DNA of 64,000 nt from Aquilaria yunnanensis. Lineage: Eukaryota > Streptophyta > Magnoliopsida > Malvales > Thymelaeaceae. Within the stretch, counting starts at the first letter, position 1. Every line of letters starts with the position of its first letter. Of this stretch, positions 1-12,023 are shown piece by piece. Below the pieces are notes generated by a model that saw nothing but the letters and a program-made list of their open reading frames with translations, did not search any database and was not told the origin of the DNA. The stretch lies in the NCBI GenBank assembly GCA_039654915.1, contig CM077597.1:27130001-27194000 (forward strand), read 5' to 3'. Position numbers and translations under genes: made by a program.

Positions 1-415
1 AAACATAACATAAATTGCACAAACCATCAATTCCAACTCTTCCTCTTCCAAGTGCAACAACAAAACATTCAATACTTACAAAGCATGAAATCAACTTGAA
101 ACTAACATGAATAGGCATCCAAAATAAATCAACTAACTCAAGTATAACCTACCCATAGCAAGAAATTGAGCTAATCTTCCATAATCTTTAAACAATGTTT
201 AAGAGAGAGTTACCTCAAGAGAAGGAATATCAAATCCTCGGGGATGAAAATCGAGAATCTGGAAAAAAAATGGACTGGTTTGATAATGGAAAACTAAACT
301 TGGGATGCAAGGAAGCTATGGTTTAAGTTTGGGGTTTTCAAAAGAAGTTTGAGAGAGTTTCATGTGAAATAGAAAACTAAAATCATGATCAAGCTTAAAT
401 AAAGGCAATACATGG

Positions 416-975
416 CTTGTAACACGGGCGTGTAAGTGGCCGTGTTACCTACAACTTCCTCAACACACCGTTAAACATAGGCGTGCCACATGTCATGTGT
501 ACGTTCTTAACCCTAAATTTTTTTAAAACTCAGAGATAAAATACGGTGGTTAACATGGTCATGTAAATGACTGTGTACACTCAACATAGGCCTACACAAA
601 GTCATGTAACTAACTGTGTATGCGCTCCAGAATGAAAATTTATTCAAACATAAAGATGAAACACGTTCTCCAACACGGGGGTGTATATGATCATGTACAT
701 AAACACATTTTAAAACATGGGTATGTATGTGCATGTGTTTAAGCTTTCAAATTTTAAGGCATAGAAAAAACACGGATAAGAACATGGTCATGTATTAGAC
801 CATGTAATGAAACACACCTTGATACATAGTTTAGACACAAACTGTGTTTAGCTACTATAGCCAAAAAAAAAACCTTCATGAAAGATCAATTTTCCTAAAG
901 CAAACATGGTTGTGTTTGAAACCATGTTGATTAAGATAGCCTTGAACATGGGGCGTGTTGAAAGTCATGTTTCAC
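416..975. repeat. Cluster of degenerate ACACGGGCGTGT palindromic motifs (left unit)
   Basis: Short near-palindromes of the type ACACGGGCGTGT / GGCCGTGT recur at irregular spacing, for example near 425-445, 555-575, 673-705, 715-740, 782-812 and 903-930. Many have become ACATGGTCATGT-like, which is what CpG decay of one ancestral motif would give. The matching block of the second unit is at 7790-8345. They lie between gag and the env-like region. No role is known to me. Confidence 0.7.
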
Positions 976-1159
976 TCTTGAAACTTTGAAAAATTTGCAA
1001 ACTTATCCAGAGCTGAACTTAACCTTATTTCTCCATTTTAAACATAATTTTTGCCAGAAATACTCTAGATTTCCACATAACAACACAAATTAAAAGATCA
1101 TGGGACAAATAAAAACTAATTAACTACTATAAATGCAAAGCAAATAAAATGAAAAGTTT

Positions 1160-2470
1160 AACACTTGGGTTGCTTTCCATGAAGCATTTGGTTTAACGTC
1201 GTTAGGCCGACATTCTATTTGATTACTCAAAGAGGTTCTTCATTCTCCAACATTTTTACTTCTGCATGGCCATCCGCCTTTTGACAGAAAGCTAGATTGA
1301 AAAATACTTTAGGATTCAACTTGGTTTTCATTGGCAAGGCTCCATGTGGCCTTTCGGAAAGCATCTTAGCAAGTTGACCGAGCTTGGTCTCAAAATTCTA
1401 CATTCTAGGTCTCATATTCCATAGCTTTTATTCCATCATATCGATGCTAGCATCAAATTACTGCATGAACTTGGAAATTAATTCCTCCACAGTCAGCCTT
1501 TTTTCTTGTTACAAATGAGGTGAAAAACTATAAGGTTGTTGCCTTTAATTGCCCCAAGAAAAATTAGGATGATTCCTCTACCCTAGATTGTAAGTGTTAC
1601 TACACAGATTATTTTGTGGCCTCGGTGGATTTCTAACAAAGTCTACTTACATGGTTTTGCTCAACCAATTGGATATTTAACAGTCACTACTCGAATGGCC
1701 ATCTCTATAAATTTTGCATTATAACACCGTTTGCTTTTGACTAACCAAAGAATTTCTGAATTCCCTTATTAGAGCTTCAACTTGACTCACCAACACTACA
1801 TAGGCATCAAAATTTTGGATTGCAGCTGCTCTATTCGGCAATCATGGATGACGGTTGCCATTGATAATTGTTCATTACCATCTCCTCAATCAACTCTTAG
1901 GCTGCTTTAGGCATCTTGCTATTCAAAGTACCACCAGTTGCTATATCTACCATTTTCTTGGATGCATAACTCAAACCATTATAAAATGTTTGTACTTGCA
2001 TCCATGTAGGTAATGCATGATGCAGGCATCTTTTTAAAAGTCCTTGAACCTTTCCCAAGCTTCATACAACGTCTTTTAATCGATTTGAGTGAAAGTAGAA
2101 ATATCATGACATAACTTCGTAGTATTGGTCAAAAGGGAAAATACTTCAATAAAATTTTTTTGGCAAGATCATTCCAAGTGGCAATAGAACCTCCTAAAAG
2201 TGAAGTCAACCATTGCTTAACTCTTCCACTCAATGAAAATGGGAATAGTCTCAACTGAATTCTATCATCACTTGCTCCATTAATTCTGAATATATCTCAT
2301 ATCTCCAAGAAATTGGCAATATGAGCAATAGGATCCTCATCCACCGAGCCATCAAACTGAACACAATTTGGATAATATACGGCTTGATCTCAAAATATTT
2401 GGCATTGGCAGGAGCTCTAACAGTACTCTATTTCGTCCCTTTAAGAGAAGGTTTATCAATATTCTAACAT
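1160..2470 (-). pseudogene. Athila-like gag remnant, left unit
   Basis: On the minus strand this stretch is collinear with the gag remnant at 8549-10340, including the region giving 'RPQG'-type residues and the zinc-knuckle-like area near 1700-1730. Stops and indels occur throughout. The downstream end is marked by a GTTAAAC...AAGC...GGCAACCCAAGT-like motif (1162-1203), which plant Athila/Tat elements carry 3' of their coding region. Here it follows gag immediately, so pol is missing. Gag would normally form the particle that packages element RNA; this copy cannot. The assignment rests on similarity to the better preserved right-hand copy. Confidence 0.6.
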
Positions 2471-2706
2471 AGACCTATCTTGATTGTGCCCCCTCATGAT
2501 TAATTGTGCTTGATTCTCTCATTGTTGCTTTAACTCAAAAGTTGGTGGTTGTGACTTGGGCCCTCTTAAAGATAAAAGTTTCCTCAAGGGTTTTTTAGTT
2601 TACAAATTCACTTTAACAACTTCATCGGGATGAGTCATACAGTAAAATTCATGCAATAAAAAAAGAGCCAGCGCTTGGTGTGTTCATAGCAAACTCAACA
2701 AATGTT

Positions 2707-2723
2707 CTCCAATAACCAGTGCT
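2707..2723 (-). other. Decayed primer-binding-site region, left unit
   Basis: This lies directly after the minus-strand end of LTR 1. It aligns with the better preserved PBS at 10615-10632 but has lost most of the expected TGGCGCCGTTGCC sequence. A partial second copy of the neighbouring sequence ('gcgcttggtgtg') lies at 2671-2682, which suggests a small local rearrangement. Confidence 0.4.
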
Positions 2724-4073
2724 TGGTGTGTTTGTAGTTCACAACAAACCTTTTCTACTATACTAGTAAATAGTGTTGATGTGTTAATCTCTCCATACTC
2801 AAACAAACATGTGAACTCATAGGCAATAACACATACCATCAAAAGTATAGCAGTACCAAGTACTAAGATCATTTTTCTCTTGGAATGGAGCTTGTCTACC
2901 ATACTCAACATCTCCATATTATCTAATTGTCAATTAAGAGGATTTTTTACCTAACTACTATGCATTAACTAAACTAAACTAAGGCAGTGAATTAAACAAC
3001 TAACTTTTGGCAGGCAGCAAAAAATAATTAAAACAATCAAGTATAAGAAATCCTAACACGTATAATCAAATCGCTCCAGAGCTTCCTTTGTGTTACTTGT
3101 ACTTTGGTTTAGCAAGATTATGACTAACTTGGACCACAGAGTACTACCTAATGTTGATTAGCTCCCTTTTATTCCCATTATATTAACCCTATTGTTATGT
3201 CACCGATAAGGTGTTTGGGCCTATCATGCTTCCTAACAATGCATTATAAGTCCTATCACCCACTACTAGGTTTCACCATAGTTTGGAGGCATTATATCAT
3301 ACCTATTACTCTCGATTGTGATAATATCCCTTTTATCCAATGATGATCTACAAAAAACGTATCGAATACTACCTGAAGGATGTTTATCATCCCACATTGA
3401 ATTAATCAGCTAGGTGCTATTAATCAATGCAACAAAGTACATTGGATAAATGGTAAGAAAACCTCATAATCATACTTAACCATAAACAATCACAATCACA
3501 AAATCATCCTATGGTTTATTTACTCTAAGCATGGGTAGGAAAAGTTTAGCTCAGAGTGTTGTAAAATAAACACCAAAGAATCAAAAGAAAACTCTGAAAA
3601 GAATGATCCATGGCTAAATTTCTTATCCACGAAGAAATCTTTGATCCGGTGCTCATAAAATGGAGTTGATCATCAAAATTGCCTCCTACAGCTTTCTTCC
3701 ATGAAAAGCTTTCTTATTATCTATCAAAATCCACCTATTTTCTACTTTTTTTCCTGAAATTTAGGCAAACATAGGTTGATACATGATCGTATAATAAGCT
3801 ATGTTACCCTTTTGGAACTAAAAATTCTGCTTATTTCAACATGGTTTGCAACATGGGCTTGTGCAAGGATGTGTAAGCTCTAAAACTTCACCACAACTTG
3901 CAATTCATCTCCAAAACTTCACTAAAATCCTTCCTAACACAAATGAAGCTTAAATATGGCCGAAAAACAAAATATGAATAAATTGAACACCATATCCTAG
4001 CAAAAGTAAATTAAAAGGCAAGCAAATATAAGGGAAAAACATATGGAAAGCACAACTAAATATAAGCATGTCA
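2724..4073 (-). repeat. Athila-like LTR 1
   Basis: About 1.35 kb collinear over its whole length with 10639-12023 and 12036-13359 (shared landmarks: the 'ctactaggttt' segment, the 'catgggtaggaaaag' segment and the final 'aatataagcatgtca' end). On the minus strand it starts TGACATGC just after a PPT and ends CACACCA just before a decayed PBS area. It is the 3' LTR of the unit on its right and the 5' LTR of the unit on its left. Confidence 0.75.
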
Positions 4074-4075
4074 TA

Positions 4076-4091
4076 GTTTTCCCCCACACTT
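4076..4091 (-). other. Polypurine tract of the Athila-like element
   Basis: The minus strand reads AAGTGTGGGGGAAAAC immediately before the LTR start TGACATGC. A G-rich purine tract at this spot is the expected primer site for plus-strand DNA synthesis, and the AAGTGTGGGGG form is typical of Athila/Tat elements as I know them. Confidence 0.8.
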
Positions 4092-4095
4092 GAAC

Positions 4096-5499
4096 TTTTG
4101 CTTGCCCTCAAGAAAACGCTAAGAGTGAAATCTACAAAATTTCTTAAAATCTAAAAACAATTGAAATCCAAAATCATTTCCTTGTACAAAGAGATGTAGA
4201 GAGAATTTAGACTTTAATTATCTTAAAAAATTAAGAAGACTACTAAGCATGCAACTCCTTCTATCTAACATTTCCAAAACAAAATAATTTTAATGGTAAG
4301 AATTCATGGCCAAGCTAGCAACCCATATCTTTCAAAACAGAAGGACATCATCAAATTTTCATGCAAAGTAAAAAGCACAAACCACACTAAACCGAACCCC
4401 ATGATGCACAACCATTCAAACCACAAACCATGGATTAGTTGATCAATTGACTTTTCAGTATCTTTTATTACTTTTCTTTTCTTCTCATACAATTCTTGTC
4501 ATGTGTCAAAAATTTTGTAGCAAGTGTACACTATAGGAGCTCTGTCTATACTCAAGCTAATTCTCAACACAATCCAAGACAATCTTTTGTTGACTCTCAT
4601 GCTTTTAGCATCTTTTTGAGCTATGATTCACTCTTGTCTTAGGATAAGACCATAACCTACTTCAACACTAAATATAGTGGAATGTTATACCTATACTTTA
4701 CTTTACTTTATTTCATCAACAATCAACCATAAATCCATCAACCAAACTTTCCACAAACCAACATAGAAACTCAAAACTTAGCATGCTTTGAAAAGTATAA
4801 AAAATATGAAAACTTGGTGCAAAAATAGCTCCACGAGACCAACATCCACTAGCTTGCTAGCAAATCGCAAATACATTTTAAAAATAGATTAATTACTAAA
4901 AGTCAAAGACTAGGAATTACTTGGTCTTCAAGTTAAGAACTCAAGACATTAAATTAACAACCACTCTTTCATAAGCACATGCTCAATAAAATGATTTAAA
5001 AGCAAATAAGCCCCAAAAAGTTAAAAATTTTCATAAAAATCACCAGAAATGATAAAATATAATAATAATAATGATAAATAAGGGCTGAAAATAAAATCTA
5101 CCCCCTAACAATAAAATTGTACATTGCCCTTAATGTATAAGCATAGAAATAAAGTGAAAAAGAAAAGAGTGATAGAAATTGGAACCGCCCCTGAACAAAA
5201 TCAAAATTTAGATGCTTGTCTCATAAGTTGGCATTCCAAAAAGTAGTTCCAAAGATTTTTGAATAAGGCTTCCAATGGAAAGGCTAAAGTCTTCCAATGA
5301 AAACAGAAAAAGATGATCAACCACAAAATATAGCAAAAGAAACATAAGCAAACATAGAACTAATACAAAACATAGTAAACAAAATTAGGAGCAACCAGTG
5401 CGCTAATATCAAAATATATATAACAGGAACATAAATGGAAATGGAAAATATGAATAGCAACAATATCCATAATAACATAGCCATCAAATATAAATAAAC
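4096..5499 (-). other. Non-coding 3' internal region of the Athila-like element
   Basis: AT-rich stretch between the env-like remnant and the PPT. No coding similarity was seen on either strand, and only chance frames are present. Its position matches the long 3' untranslated region of Athila elements. Confidence 0.5.
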
Positions 5500-7018
5500 A
5501 AATGTCCTAGATCATTAGGGATCAAGCATTTGCGGAGGTGGAATGTTGGTAAGGATGCTTGGAGCCTGAACTATAGGCTTGGTCCTAACGTGTCCAACCT
5601 CCTCGGAAATAGCAATAGTAGGCTTAGCGACTCCTTCATCAGCTTTCTACTTGACAATAATAGAACTCAGCTCAGAGACAGCAGAACTAGGTTCGGCTTT
5701 TTCAGTCGATAGTACAATAGTTGTGGCATAATCTCCCTTCTCAATGACTTGCTCATTGGTGCCATCCTACTCTTCCAAACTCTAGGGAAGGACAAAGTAG
5801 TCAGCGGAAACATCATCGTCATCATAAGCCGAAGCCTGCTAGCAATGTTCCATTACGCCCACCTTATTTCTTCTCTAGGAAATATAGATGAATTATCTCC
5901 TCCAAGCTCAAAGTCCTTACCTCAACAGTAGAAAGATGAGAGCTCATATCCACCATCTGATTTGACATGAATTGATGGCAATCTAGGATAAGCTACTACC
6001 TCTAAAAAATGTTTGATAGTGTAATCGGTCTGGCACTAGTGGAAGTAGAGGCATCCTATGTCCTAGTAGCAGCAATCTTTTAAGCTTAAACCTCTTATTG
6101 CGTCCTCAAAATAAAGTATGTTGAGCCATCCCGGAGCTTAGTCTTCTTCAGTATCCCCATAGCTTAAATGAGTCCATGTTGGTCACTCTAGGCTTCACCT
6201 TCTTTGCAATCAGCTTCTTAGGTAGGGAAACATCGAGGTTCCAAGCTAACCTCATTGCAAATGGTCCTACACAAATGACGCTAGCCTTCTCATGGTAAGA
6301 AATGTTCTGCACCCACTAAGTAAATGAAATGCCCTAGTGGCAATGCACTCAGTGGATAATACAGAACAGGTGGAAGAGGTTCGTCTTGGTCACAATGTTT
6401 GTGCTCTCCTTCTTACCACCAATAGAATGGGCTATCAGATAAGGCATGTAATGCATGGCCACTGACCTTAGCCTGGATGCCTTGGATGTCATGGGTTGGC
6501 ATATACCTCTATCCTCAGTAATCTGCACACAAAACTCATGCGGAGTGGGAATGGTGGCACCAAACTCACAGATAGAGCCTTTATTACCGTCCGAGTCAAT
6601 AAACTTCTAGGTATGGAATCCAAGGTGGCACCTAAGCTCGTCCAAACTAGACTCAAAGTTTTACTCACCAAGGTGGAACTTCACTACATCGGGCATGCTT
6701 CAACTGATATTGGTTGTGTCAAACTCAAATGAGCTAAAAAACTATAGGGTGAGCTTGCCATATATAGGCTCATGGTAGTTGAAAACTGCCAGCCATCCAT
6801 CAAAATCTACGAGCACTCGAACCTCCGTGATAAAACCCAATTGAGCTAAAGTATCCCAGTGAATCACCTTGTTAGACTTAAACTTACTTAGCCTTAGAAT
6901 ATCATATATATCCCACTGGGCATCTTCCTTGAAGTCGAGAAGTGGGTTTGACTTCTTTGGCTTCTTTGCTAGCTTCTTAGTACGGATCGAGAGCTTTTCC
7001 TAGCATTTGGTCATCTTG
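5500..7018 (-). pseudogene. Athila ORF1/env-like protein remnant
   Basis: The minus-strand translation in shifting frames matches, from memory, the plant retrotransposon protein found 3' of gag-pol in Athila elements (Pfam 'ATHILA ORF-1' / 'putative plant transposon protein'). Recognisable parts in order are a Lys-rich start near 7018, a segment about 'LLDFKEDAQWDIYDILR' near 6940, the block 'EFGATIPTPHEFC' near 6560, 'SVAMHYMPYLIAHSIGG' near 6460-6410 and 'ICVGPFAMRLAWNLDV' near 6280-6230. The far end is Pro/Ser/Leu-rich and unassigned. Several stops and frameshifts break it. It lies where an env-like gene would sit, between the internal repeat block and the PPT. Its function is unknown even in intact elements. 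Confidence 0.6.
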
Positions 7019-8545
7019 AAAAATATAGATGATTTTGCTAGAGCAACAAATAATCTTAAATACAATATAATCAATAATAATTTCAAGAATAAGAGTTTTA
7101 AACAAAAATCAATAGAATTCCCCTCATATGAAACAAGTCTAATTTAACCATAGGCATAAAGGTGATCATGCTTAATATCCAAAGCTATATCCAAAGTAAT
7201 CATAGAAATTTGGAACAATGTAGTTCACGTTCAAGCTCTTTCTTGATTATCAAGAAACCTATATTCTACCACACCAAAAGACTTCCAATTTTTAAAATTC
7301 ATTAAGTTGTAAGACCAATTATATAATCTAGGCATTTTTCAAGAATCAAAACACAAAACAACATTAATTCAGGCCATAAAATCCACCAAATCAAGCATAC
7401 ATAGCATAAATTCCATAAACCATCAATTCCAACTTTTTTTCTTCTAAACATAGCAACAAAAAATCCAATACTTGCAAAACACAGTATCAATTCAAAACTA
7501 ACATGAATAGGCATGCAAAATTAACCTACTGGCTCATAAATAAATTATCCACAGTAAGAAATCAGGCTGTTTTTCCATACCTCGAGAGAGAGAGAGAAAG
7601 TCAAACATGCAGGGATGAAAATCAAGAATCTAGGCGAGAAAAGGACTCTTCCAACAATTGAAAACCTTACTCAGGATGCAAGGAGTCTAGGGTTTAAGTT
7701 TGGGGTTGTATGGAAGAAGTTTGATCGAGTTTTGTGTGAAGTGGGAAACTGAAATCATGATCAAGCTTAAATAAATGCAAGACATGGCCTATAACACAGG
7801 GCGTGTAAATGCTTGTCTCACCCACAACTTCCTCAACACACCATTTAACACGGACATGCCATGTGTCATGTATACATTCTGAGCCCTAAATTTTTGTGAA
7901 ACATAGAATAACAACACGGGGTCAAAACACGGTCGTGTAAGTGACCATGTAGATTCAACATGCCTCATAACACCGTTTTTTAACTACCGTGTTTTCACTC
8001 TAGAAATTTTTTTTTTTAAACTATATAGATGAAACACATTTTCCAACATGGGTGTGTATATGATAGTGTAACATAAACACGTTTTGAAACATGGGTATGT
8101 ATGTGCATGTGTTTAAGCTCTGGAATTTTAAATTTTTGAAAAACATGGGTAAGAATATGCCCATGTATGAGACCTTGATGGGAAACACTTCTTGATACAT
8201 GGTTTAGACATAAACCGTGTTTGGCTACTGTAGCTCAAATAAAAATCCTTCATGAAAAACCAATTTTTCTTAATCAAACATAGTTGTGTTTGAGACCATG
8301 TTGGTTTACACGACCTTGAACATTGGGGTGTTCAAAGACATATTTGGCTCGTAGATGTTTTAAAAATTTGCAAACTTGCCTGAAATTGAACTTAACCTTT
8401 TTCACCACTTTGAACATGATTTCTACCCAAAATACTTTATATTCTTGCATTACAAAATAGATTATAAGATCCCAGGACAAACAGAAACGAAATTACTACC
8501 ACAAATGAAAGGAAAATAAGACAAAAATGAAATTAAATGAAAATT
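7019..8545 (-). other. Non-coding internal block between gag and env-like remnants
   Basis: Corresponds to positions 1-1150 of the left unit. It contains a short GA-rich tract (7585-7600) and the palindromic motif cluster at 7790-8345. No coding similarity was found. A pol region would be expected here in an autonomous element and is absent. Confidence 0.6.
7790..8345. repeat. Cluster of degenerate ACACGGGCGTGT palindromic motifs (right unit)
   Basis: The same series as at 416-975. Motifs such as ACACGGGGTC, ACACGGTCGTGTA and ACATGGGTATGT recur at irregular spacing near 7795-7812, 7913-7955, 8045-8065, 8088-8115, 8145-8170 and 8275-8305. Conservation between units shows the cluster belonged to the element before it multiplied. 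Confidence 0.7.
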
Positions 8546-8548
8546 TTA

Positions 8549-10340
8549 ACACTTGGGATGCTCCCCAAGAAGCACTTGGTTTAACATCATTTGCCCAATA
8601 TTTTCCTCGATTATTCAAAGAGGTTATTCCTTATCCAGCATCTTCACTTCAACATGGCCATTCACCTGGTGGCAAAAAATTGGATTGAGAACTCCTTTAG
8701 GATTTAGCGCGGTATTCTTTAGTAAAGTTCCTTGTGGCCTTTTGGAAAGCATCTTAGCAAGTTGACCTAGTTGGGTCTCAAAATTATGCATGCTAGCCCT
8801 TATATTTTGCAACTCCGATTCCATCTCATTGCTCTTAGCATCTAAATTCTGCATGAACTTGGAAATTAATTGCTCCACAGTTGGCTTTCTTTCTTGTTGC
8901 AGTTGAGGTTAAAAATTAGGCAACTGTTACCTTTGATTGCTCCAAGAAATGTTAGGATGATGTATCCACCTTGGATAATATGTATTACTGTCTGGACAGT
9001 TCTATGGCCTCCGTGGATTCCTCCATGCTCCACAAACTTTGCATTGTAACACCGCTTGTTTCTAATTTACCAAAAAATTTCTAAATTATCTCGTTAGAGC
9101 GTTAACTTGACTTGATAACACTGAATAGGCATTAGAATTTTGAATTGCAGCCACTCTTTTTGGCTTAATCCTAGACAATGATTGCCATTGATAATTGTTC
9201 ATCACTATTTGGTCAATCAACTCTTGAGCTGCTTAAGGTATCTTGCTATTTAGAGTACCACCAGCTGCCACATCAATCATCTTCATGGAAACATAACTCA
9301 AAATTATGCATGCTAGCCCTTATATTTTGCAACTCCGATTCCATCTCATTGCTCTTAGCATCTAAATTCTGCATGAACTTGGAAATTAATTGCTCCACAG
9401 TTGGCTTTCTTTCTTGTTGCAGTTGAGGTTAAAAATTAGGCAACTGTTACCTTTGATTGCTCCAAGAAATGTTAGGATGATGTATCCACCTTGGATAATA
9501 TGTATTACTGTCTGGACAGTTCTATGGCCTCCGTGGATTCCTCCATGCTCCACAAACTTTGCATTGTAACACCGCTTGTTTCTAATTTACCAAAAAATTT
9601 CTAAATTATCTCGTTAGAGCGTTAACTTGACTTGATAACACTGAATAGGCATTAGAATTTTGAATTGCAGCCACTCTTTTTGGCTTAATCCTAGACAATG
9701 ATTGCCATTGATAATTGTTCATCACTATTTGGTCAATCAACTCTTGAGCTGCTTAAGGTATCTTGCTATTTAGAGTACCACCAGCTGCCACATCAATCAT
9801 CTTCATGGAAACATAACTCAAAACTATTATAGAATGTTTGTACTTGCATTCATGTAGGTAATCCATGGTGTGGACACCTTCTTAATAAGTCCTTGAATCT
9901 TTCACAATTTTTATATAACCTCTATGAATCCATATACCTGAAAGCAGAAATATCATTATGGTAACTTCACAAACTTGGCTGTAGGAAAATACTTCAATAA
10001 GAACTTCTCGTTAAAAGCATTCCAAGTGGCAATAGAACTTTTTAGAAGTGAATTCAATGATTGCTTAGCTCTTACTCTCAATGAAGATGAGAATAGTCTC
10101 AATCGAATGCTATCCTCACTCGTATATCTCTAGGAAACTAGCAATGTGAGCATTAGGATCCTCATCTGCCAACCCATCATACTTAACACAATTTTGCACC
10201 ATCTGAGTAATATTCAGCTTGATCTCAAAATTTCTGGCATTAACAAAAGGCCTAACAATAGTTGATTCCATCCTTTCAAGAGAAGTTTTAGCATATTTTG
10301 ACATAGTCCTCACTTGATTGCGGTCTTCTATGATTGGTTG
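8549..10340 (-). pseudogene. Athila-like gag remnant with internal 520-bp duplication
   Basis: On the minus strand an open piece at 10313-10116 includes 'YDGLADEDPNAHIASFLEI', the start of the capsid-like retrotransposon gag domain (family form: GL-DEDP--H---FLEI). A later piece at 8878-8624 includes 'NFETQLGQLAKML' and 'RPQGTL', the Athila gag C-terminal signature. Between them are fragments of the capsid helices, the 'AAGGTLNSK' region and a zinc-knuckle-like area, broken by many stops. Positions 8781-9300 are repeated exactly as 9301-9820. The 3' limit is the AACCAAGTGCTTCTTGGGG motif near 8553-8585. No protease or RT follows. Gag normally packages element RNA; this copy is dead. Confidence 0.75.
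8781..9820. repeat. Perfect 520-bp direct tandem duplication
   Basis: Positions 8781-9300 and 9301-9820 are identical as far as I can read them, with only the 4-bp 'ctca' shared at the borders. The unit lies within the decayed gag. The left unit (1-2723) has only one copy, so the duplication happened in this copy, and recently given no visible divergence. It may also be an assembly artefact. Confidence 0.95.
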
Positions 10341-10614
10341 TTCCTGATTTTCTCATTGCTGGTCCAACTCAGAATTTGATGGTTATGACTCAGGACCTTT
10401 CAAAGATAAGAGTTTTCTCAGAGTTCTTTTGATTTCCTAATCTATTTCAAACACTTCATAGGGTGGCTTCGAGTCATAGATGAAAAATCCTATGAGAAAA
10501 GAAGAAGAAATCAAGAAACTAAAAATAACTAGAAATCCAAAGAAAAATACTATGATAAAATAAATGGTTAGATTAATAGAGATCGATCTTTCAAGTAGCA
10601 AACTCAATAAATGC

Positions 10615-10632
10615 TCCCTAATAATGATGCCA
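10615..10632 (-). other. Primer-binding site remnant (tRNA-Asp type)
   Basis: The minus strand reads TGGCATCATTATTAGGGA a few bases after the LTR end. It matches the Athila PBS form TGGCGCCGTTGCCGGGGA, complementary to tRNA-Asp, at every position except C/G-to-T/A transitions, as expected from cytosine deamination. It is not a tRNA gene. Confidence 0.75.
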
Positions 10633-10638
10633 AAAACT

Positions 10639-12023
10639 TGGTTTCATAGTTCACAACAAACATTTTCCCCTACACTAGCAAATAGTGTAGATGCATCAAA
10701 TCTCTCTATACTCAAACAAAGAAGTGGACTCATAGGCAAGTGAACCTATCATCAAAGTATAGCAGTGGTAGGTACCAAGATCATTTTTCCTTAGGAATGA
10801 AGGTTGTCTACCATACTCAATATCTCCCTATTATTTAACCATCAATTAAAAGGATTTGTTAAGTAGCTACTATGAATAACTAAAGTAAAATATTGTGGTG
10901 AATTAAACTACTAACTATTGGAAGGCAGCAGAAAACAATAAAAACATTCAATGATAAGAAATCCTCACACCTGAAATCAAATCCCCCTAGAACTTCCTTT
11001 GTGTTACTTTTGCTCTGGTTTATGAAATTGTGATTACCTTGAACCATTGAGTACTACTTAATATAGATTAGCTCCCTATTATTTCTGTTACACTAAACCT
11101 ATTCTTCAGTCAATGGTAAGGTGTCTAGGCTTACCATACTTCCTAATAAATCATTACAAGTCCTATGACCCATTACGAGGTTTCAACTTAGTCCAAAGGT
11201 ATTGTATTGCACTTATTACTCCCGGTCACAATAATATCCCTTTTGTCCAACAATGATCCATAACAAACATACGAAATACTACCTGATGCATGTTTATTAT
11301 CCTACATTGAATTAATAGGCTAGCTATTATTAATCAATGCAACAAAGCACATTGGGCAAATCACAAGAAAAACACATAATTTTATTAAACAAGAAATAAC
11401 CACAATAACAAAGTCATCATAGGGTTCATCTACTTTAAGCATGGGTAGGAAAAGTTTAACTCATAAAGTCGTAAAATAAAAAGTAAAGAATCAAAAGAAA
11501 CCTAAGAAAAGAATGATCTATGCCTGAATTTTTTCTCCTCCAAGAAATCTTTGAGCTGACACACATAAAAAGTTTTGATCATCAAAATTACCTTTGGCTA
11601 CTTTCCACCATGAAAAGCTATTTATTTCTATGTAAAAATCCACCTGCTTTCTGATTTTTTTTTTTTGTTAAATAACCCAAGACCCTAAAAATTAGGCAAA
11701 CATGGGTTGATGCATGGCCATGTAGCAGGCCATGTCAACCCTATGAACTAGAAATCTCATTTATTTCAACATGGTTTGGAACACGGGTGTATAATGCACT
11801 ACATGGGTGTGTAGAAAGGTGTGTAAGCTCTAAAACTTTGCCAAAACTTGCATTTCAACTATAAAACTTTACCAAAATCCTTCCTAATGAAAATGAAGCT
11901 GAAATATGACCTGAAAACAAAATATGAACCAGTTCCGCACCATATCCAAGCAAAAATGGATCAAAAGATAAGTAAACACAAGGGGAAAACCTATAGAAAA
12001 CATAATTAAATACGAGCATATCA
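10639..12023 (-). repeat. Athila-like LTR 2
   Basis: Minus strand: starts TGATATGCTCG at 12023 and ends with CCA at 10639, directly before the PBS. About 1,385 bp and collinear with LTR 1 and LTR 3. It serves as the 5' LTR of the unit 2724-12023. A 12-bp spacer separates it from LTR 3. Confidence 0.8.

Larger units (their letters stand above)
1..2723 (-). mobile_element. Partial Athila-like unit sharing the LTR at 2724-4073
   Basis: This is the internal region of a second copy of the element to its right. It runs off the left edge of the window, and position 1 aligns by eye with about 7396. From right to left it holds a decayed PBS area, gag remnant pieces (about 2470-1200) and the same non-coding block with repeated ACACGGGCGTGT-type motifs (416-975). 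It follows the LTR at 2724-4073 directly, so that LTR acts as 3' LTR for one unit and 5' LTR for the other. No open frame longer than about 80 codons survives. Confidence 0.7.
2724..12023 (-). mobile_element. Athila-like Ty3/gypsy element with both LTRs, pol not recognised
   Basis: Read on the minus strand the order is LTR (12023-10639), PBS remnant (10632-10615), gag remnant (about 10340-8620), a non-coding block with palindromic motifs, an Athila ORF1/env-like remnant (about 7018-5500), a polypurine tract (4091-4076) and the second LTR (4073-2724). No protease, RT, RNase H or integrase motif was found between gag and the env-like part, so this looks like a pol-less, non-autonomous derivative. 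Both LTRs begin TGAYATGC and end in CCA when read on the minus strand. There is no target duplication: beyond 2724 lies gag of another unit, and beyond 12023 lies a third LTR. This suggests inter-element recombination. All frames are broken and the element must be inactive. Lineage is inferred from gag and PBS/PPT motifs. Confidence 0.75.

Noticed and set aside
416..975. CRISPR-like array of repeated palindromes
   Set aside because: Repeats are short and diverged, and spacing is irregular. The setting is a plant retrotransposon and no cas genes exist.
2684..2917. 77-codon frame with a hydrophobic segment resembling a small membrane protein
   Set aside because: It lies across the end of Athila-like LTR 1, and LTR 2 and LTR 3 do not keep it open.
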